A stretch of DNA of 64,000 bases, taken from Gordionus sp. m RMFG-2023. Its lineage: Eukaryota; Nematomorpha; Gordioida; Chordodea; Parachordodidae. This document shows, one piece after another, positions 58,077-64,000 of this stretch. The stretch covers positions 53,731,561-53,795,560 of the forward strand of contig NC_088775.1 of NCBI RefSeq assembly GCF_954871325.1, written 5' to 3'. Position numbers and translations under genes: made by a program. Below the pieces are notes generated by a model, which made no database searches, had not been told where the DNA came from, and worked only from the letters and a program-made list of their open reading frames with translations. Position 1 is the first letter of the stretch, and every line of letters begins with the position of its first letter.

Positions 58077-59812
58077 CAGTGACGTCATTAGGGGGAGAGG
58101 CGTAGGGGCTCGAGACCTCTGAAAAATTTGAATAGCCCCCTGAAGCAAAAATTTTTTTTAATGGCTCCTTAATATCCCCTTGAACTAAAAATAAATGTTT
58201 TTGATTGCCCCCTGAACGATTTCTCTAATTCTATCAAGTAATATATATAGATTTAATTTTATTATTTAAAAATTAATAAGACTGTCTAAATTTTTATTAA
58301 ATGAATACTATTTTAATTATTAGATTAGATTAATACACATAAATTATATTGTCACTATGTCAGCTTGCAATCAAATTCTGTGTTAAAAATAGAATATCAA
58401 TATCACTCACTAAATATTAATTTAGCATTAAGAGTTGAAGCTTAATTGACTATTATTATTTAAATTATTACATAACCTAATTAAATAAGTATAATCATTT
58501 ATTAATTGAAAACTAACAAATTTAATATTGTAATTAGCTGAGTTCAAAATCACTAATTAACTATATTATTCATTTTTAAAGTTAATTACCATGCCTCTTC
58601 CTAAAAATATTTCCAAGGTCCAAATAAGTATAAGAGATTTCTTTATAAAAAGAAAGTAGACATAGTTGATAATCCTTTATTATATAAAATAAATATTATG
58701 TAAAATGCTGCTTTTACAGACGAAGCTATAGAATATATTAGAGTTAATATTTTAATACTAATAAATGCTTTTGACATATAAGTTACAATTTGCATTCAAT
58801 TTTTTAACCCATCTATTTATTTAAAAATTAAACATCTTATTATTCATCCCACAATGTATGTAATAAATTAGATATCTTTTTACGTGTTTTTGAAAGCTTT
58901 TTTTCTTTTTTGAAAAACAGTTCTGAGTTAAATAATTTTTAATACGAGTATATTTTTGATATTATTCCAAACAACTATTATTTTAAGATATAATATACTA
59001 AGGTAATGGGACATTAATATATAAAATCTTAGTTGCTTTCATCATATCACTGGTTCTTATTTTATAGTTTTAAAATGTTTCATTTCTAATATGGCATCCT
59101 TGCCATGTAAATAACTCAAGGCAACAATATATTTGCATAATTCTTTCTAAAGATTTTTAGTGTTTTTGTTTTATCAAGTTATTTGACAGTATAAATAGTT
59201 AACATAGTGAGTGTCATGGCTATGACTGCAAATTAACCAGCATCTATTATTTGTGTGGCTATGTAATTTAAGTATTACAGCTGCTGAGAGCATATGATTG
59301 CATATTTTAGATAAGCAATAATGGTGTATAGTCGTTTATATATCATTAAAAATGGAAGATAATCTTATAGAAATTTAATATCTCACAAAAATTTTCTCGA
59401 TTACATATCTAGCTTCTATCATGTCATCTAAGAGGAAGCTCTAACCAAGATGTAGTTTTTGCTAATAAATATATTATATAATGTGGTTTTTAAAAACCAT
59501 TATAAATTGAGGCATATGTATGAATTAATTAACGTTTTTTATCACTTATAATTCTTTAGACGGAAAATTATTTTATATCAACAATTGGAAAATATTTTAT
59601 TCTGTAATAAATAAATTTTATATTAAAAAAATATTATTTAGAAATGACTTGTATTGTTTTAATTATTTATATGCTAATTTATTTTGTATGCATAATATAA
59701 TAAATGTCAAAATATGAAATTCAGAATAATTGTTCAGAGTTACCAAATTTAAAAAAAGTATAATAAATTTCTTTTAGTTGAGTCCCATGAGATTAAGGCT
59801 AGTGACGCCACT
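58077..59812 (+). mobile_element. hAT-like element, degraded, 1.7 kb
   Basis: Starts CAGTGACGTCATTAGGGGG; the other end, inverted, reads AGTGGCGTCACTAG, a common hAT end. The GCCCCCTGAA motif is repeated in the left subterminal zone (58134, 58206). Near 58590 a frame starts MPLPKNISKVQISIRDFFIK, reminiscent of the N-terminus of ZMYM1-like hAT proteins (..FFKxK), but stops follow soon. No clear 8 bp duplicate. Confidence 0.6.
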
Positions 59813-60141
59813 CTATATGATTCTTTTTATTAATATCACTATAGATCGTGATTTGGCGAATATCGCGGCCACGGAATTTTTTTTTATGGGGGTAGGGGTA
59901 GATTTTATATGGGGGTTTGCCTCCATCAATTTCTGCCATGTAATGATTATGCATATAAATAATAAAGATATTTCTAAAAATAATATTTTTTAATACAAAT
60001 ATTTTCCATTTATTACACTATTAAATATTTTCGATTGCGAATATAAAAAAATATTATGTCTAAAGAATTAAGTGCTAAAAAAGTAACCTCAATTGATGAT
60101 TTTAAAAAACCACAGAGGGCGTTATAATTATTTGCAAGATA
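59813..60141. other. transition into the terminal satellite
   Basis: A G-rich segment (see 57417) then AT-rich unique sequence; no gene recognised. The small frame at 59778-59993 is not supported by any match. Confidence 0.4.
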
Positions 60142-63100
60142 TTTTTAAAATCCCAAAAAAAATAAAATTGACTAAACTGAGAATTGACACCATAACTTAA
60201 AAAATTAGGACGAAAATTTAAAATATTTTTCTTTTTATGTTTATATGTGTAGGTTTACACAAAATGAGTCAAAAAATTAAGATATTTTTAAAATCCCAAA
60301 AATCTAAAAAAAATGAAACTGAGAATTGAAACATAACTCATAATGATGGAAATTTAAAATATTTTTTATTTTTTGTTTATATGAGTAAGTTTACACAAAA
60401 TGAGTCAAAAAAAAGATATTTTTAAATTCCCAAAAATCTAAAAAAAATTGACTAAGAGAATTGACACCATAACTCAAAAGATAATGACGGAAATTTAAAA
60501 TATTTTTCATTTTATGTTAATATGAGTAAGTTTACACAAATATTAGTGAAAAAAAATGAGATATTTTTAAAATCCAAAAATCTAAAAAAATTTACTAAAC
60601 TGAGATTTAATAACATAACTCAAAAAATAATAACGGAGATTTAAAATATTTTTCATTTTATGTTTATATGAGTAGGTTTACACAAAATGAGTCAAAAAAA
60701 TAAGATATTTTTAAAATCCCAAAAATCTAAAAAAAATTGACTAATTTGAGAATTGACTCCATAACTCAAAAGATAATGACGGAAATTTAAAATATTTTTC
60801 ATTGTATGTTTATATGAGTAGGTTTACACAAAATGAGTAAAAAAAATAAAATATTTTTAAAATCCCAGAAATCTAAAAAAAATTGACTAAGCTGAGAATT
60901 GACACCATAACTCAAAAAATAATGACGGAAATTTTAAATATTTCTTATTTTATGTTTATATGAGTAAGTTTACACAAAATTAGTCAAAAAAATATAAGAT
61001 ATTTTTAATATCCCAAAAATCTTAAAAAAATTGAATAAACTGAGAATTGAGAACATAACTCAAAAATTAATGAAAGAAATTTAAAATATTTTTCATTTTA
61101 TGTTTATATGAGGTTTACACAAAATGAGTAAAAATAAATGAGATATTTTTAAAATCTCAAAAATCTAAAATAATTTGACTAAACTGAGAATCACACTTAA
61201 CTCAAAAGATAATGACGGAAATTTAAAATATTTTTTATTTTATGTTTATGAGTAAGTTCAAAAATCTAATAAAAATTGACTAAACTGAGATTTGACATTA
61301 TAACTCAAAAAATAATGACGGAAACTTAAAATATCTTTTCATTTTATGTTTATATGAGTAAGTTTACAAAAAATGATTTAAAAAAATAAGATATTTTTAA
61401 AATCCCAAAAATCTAAAAAAGAATTGACTAAACTGAAAATTGACATTCAAACTCAAAAAATAATGACGGAAACTTAAAATATTTCTTCATTTTATGTTTA
61501 TATGAGTATGTTTAGACAAAATGAATCTTAAAAATAAGATATTTTTAAAATAAAAATCTAAAAAAAATAACTAAATTGAGAATTAATTGACATCATAACT
61601 CAAAAAATAATTAGAAATTTAAAATATTTTTTATTTTTTGTTTATATGAGTAAGTTTACACATAATGAGTCAAAAAATATATATTTTTAAATTCGCAAAA
61701 ATCTAAAAAAAATTGACTAAACTGAGAATTGACACCATAACTCTCATTGATAATGACGGAAATTTAAAATATTTATCATTATATGTTATATGAGTAAGTT
61801 TACACAAAAATTAGTAAAAAATGAGATATTTTTAAAATCCCAAAAATCTAAAAAAAATTGACTATACTGAGATTTGACATTATAACTCAAAAAATAATGA
61901 CGGAAACTTAAAATTTTTTCATTTTATGTTTATATGAGTAAGTTTACACACAAAATGAGTCAAAAAAATAAGATATTTTTAAAATCTCAAAAATCTATAA
62001 AAAATTGACTAAACTGAGATTTGACAACATAACTCAAAAAATAATAACGGAAATTTAACATATTTTTCGTTGTATGTTTATCTGAGTAAGTTTACACAAA
62101 ATGAGTCAAAAAAAATAAGATAATTTTAAAATCCCAAAAATCAAAAAAAATTGACTATACTGTGATTTGACATTATAACTCAAAAAATAATGACGGAATC
62201 TTAAAATTTTTTCCATTTTATGTTTATATGAGTAAGTTTACACAAAATGAGTGAAAATATAAAATATTTTTAATCCCAAAAATCTAAAAAAAATTGACTA
62301 AACTGAGTTTTGACATTATAACTCACAAAATTATGACGGAAACTTAAAATATTTCTTAATTTTATGTTTATATGAGTAGGTTTACACAAAATGACTGAAA
62401 AAATAAGATATTTTAAAAATCCCAAAAATCTAAAAAAATTATTAAAATGAGATTTGACCCTATAACTCAATAAATAATGACGACAACTTAAAATATTTCT
62501 TAATTTTATGTTTATATGATTAAGTTTACACTAAATGAGTCAAAATATAAGATATTTTTAAAATAAAAATCTAAAAAATATTGACTAAACTGAAAATTGA
62601 CAACATAACTCAAAAAATAATGTCGGAAACTTAAAATATTTCTTCATTTTATGTTTATATGTGTAAGTTTACACAAAATGAGTCAAAAAAAGAAATATTT
62701 TTAAAATCCCAATAATCTATAAAAATTGACTAAACTGAGAATTGACATCATAACTCAAAAAATAATGACGGAAATGTAAAATATTTTCATTTTATGTTTA
62801 TATAAGTAAGTTTACACAAAATGAGTCAAAAAAAATAAAATATTTTTAAAATCCCAAAAACATACAAAAAATTGACCAAACTGAGAATTGACACATAACT
62901 CAAAAAATAATGTCGGAAACTTAAAATATTTCTTAATTTTATGTTTATATGAGTAAGTTTACACAAAATGGGTCAAAAATAATATTTTTAAAATCCCAAA
63001 AATCAAAAAAAAATTACTAAACTCAGATTTGACCTTATAACTCAAAAAATAATGACGGAAACTTTATATATTTCTTAATTTTATGTTTATATGATTAGGT

Positions 63101-64000
63101 TTACACAAAATGAGTAAAAAAAAATAAGATATTTTTAAAATAAAAATCTAAAAAATATTGACTTTTTCATTTTATGTTTATATGAGTAAGTTTATACAAA
63201 ATGAGTAAAAATAATAAGTTATTTTTAAAATGCCAAAAATATTAAAAAAATCGACGAAACTGAGATTTGACATTATAACTCAAAAAATAATGACGGAAAC
63301 TTAAAATATCTTTTCATTTTATGTTTATATGAGTAAGCAAAAAATGATTTAAAAAAATAAGATATTTTTAAAATCCCAAAAATATAAAAAAAAATTGACT
63401 AAACTGAAAATTGACATTCAAACTCAAAAAATAATGACGGAAACTTTAAATATTTCTTCATTTTATGTTTATATGAGTATGTTTAGACAAAATGAATCAA
63501 AAAAATAAGATATTTTTAAAATAAAAATCTAAAAAAATTAACTAAATTGAGAATTAATTGACATCATAACTCAAAAAATAACTAGAAATTTAAAATATTT
63601 TTTATTTTTAGTTTATATGAGTAAGTTTACACATAAGTCAAAAAAAATATATTTTTAAATTCCCAAAAATCTAAAAAAAATTGACTAAACTGAGATTTGA
63701 CAACATAACTCAAAAAATAATAACGGAAATTTAACATATTTTTCGTTGTATGTTTATATGAGTAGGTTTACACAAAATGAGTCAAAAAAAATAAGTTAAT
63801 TTTAAAATCCCAAAAATCAAAAAAAATTGACTATACTGTGATTTGACATTATAACTCAAAAAATAATGACGGAATCTTAAAATTTTTTCCATTTTCTGTT
63901 TATATGAGTAAGTTTACACAAAATGAGTGAAAATATAAAATATTTTTAATCCCAAAAATCTAAAAAAAATTGACTTAAACTGAGTTTTGACATTATAACT
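60142..64000. repeat. second satellite, ~145 bp monomer, about 26 copies, leaves the window
   Basis: Monomer blocks: AAGATATTTTTAAAATCCCA, AAAATCTAAAAAAAATTGAC, TAAACTGAGAATTGAC, ATAACTCAAAAAATAATGAC, GGAAATTTAAAATATTTTTC and TATGAGTAAGTTTACACAAA. Spacing 130-155 bp with frequent small deletions. A multi-monomer block at about 61360-61690 recurs at 63330-63660 (offset ~1970) and 61980-62300 recurs at 63660-63990 (offset ~1676), so blocks were copied within the array. No coding content. Confidence 0.95.

Noticed and set aside
59778-59993. 71-codon plus-strand frame
   Set aside because: Covers the right end of a hAT-like element and a G-rich repeat; no protein match recognised.

Overview
The window is very AT-rich eukaryotic DNA, almost certainly from an invertebrate animal. 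It holds gypsy retroelements, an AP-endonuclease non-LTR element, hAT, Tc1/mariner, pogo and Mutator-like DNA transposons, MITEs and satellites. Spliceosomal introns can be read in two places (42 and 60 bp in the MULE transposase gene; 73 and 72 bp in a host-like gene tail near 48.2 kb), so the organism has very short introns. I cannot name the species.

Layout. 0.1-9.2 kb: a decayed Ty3/gypsy element with short LTRs, split by two clean DNA-transposon insertions: a 3.55 kb element with ~460 bp inverted repeats and a TAAG target duplication (1202-4751), and a 1.65 kb hAT with an 8 bp duplication (6330-7975). 10.6-12.5 kb: hAT and non-LTR remnants. 12.6-15.4 kb: a Tc1/mariner-like element with >600 bp inverted repeats; its ends (TAGTGTTGTTAA) are shared by three MITEs at 15.9, 18.6 and 30.0 kb. 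19.0-28.6 kb: a foldback element whose arms carry GCGAA-rich ends and ~110 bp sub-repeats around TGACAATTGTCA; a compact gypsy element (19899-24029, CTAAC duplication) sits in one arm, and a ~2.7 kb insert containing a pogo-like element (25627-27395) in the other.

30.5-37.3 kb: a ZMYM1-like hAT remnant, then a non-LTR element interrupted by a GC-richer 3.65 kb retroelement (32715-36365) with split direct repeats of the PAT/Ngaro (tyrosine-recombinase retrotransposon) kind, itself holding a 429 bp palindromic MITE. 39.1-44.0 kb: a Mutator-like element with matching ends, internal tandem arrays and a multi-exon FLYWCH + DDE transposase gene that reads open where I could follow it. 44.0-46.2 kb: two inverted-repeat DNA elements.

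46.4-48.4 kb is the only stretch that looks like ordinary host gene space: an unresolved minus-strand coding signal and the three-exon 3' end of a plus-strand gene. 48.8-52.9 kb is a ~148 bp satellite with a three-monomer higher-order pattern running into a 200-N gap; 58.1-59.8 kb is a hAT-like element; 60.1-64.0 kb is a second satellite (~145 bp) that leaves the window. No rRNA, tRNA, CRISPR or prokaryote-type operon was recognised. The picture is a repeat-dominated, possibly pericentromeric or heterochromatic region built by repeated nesting.
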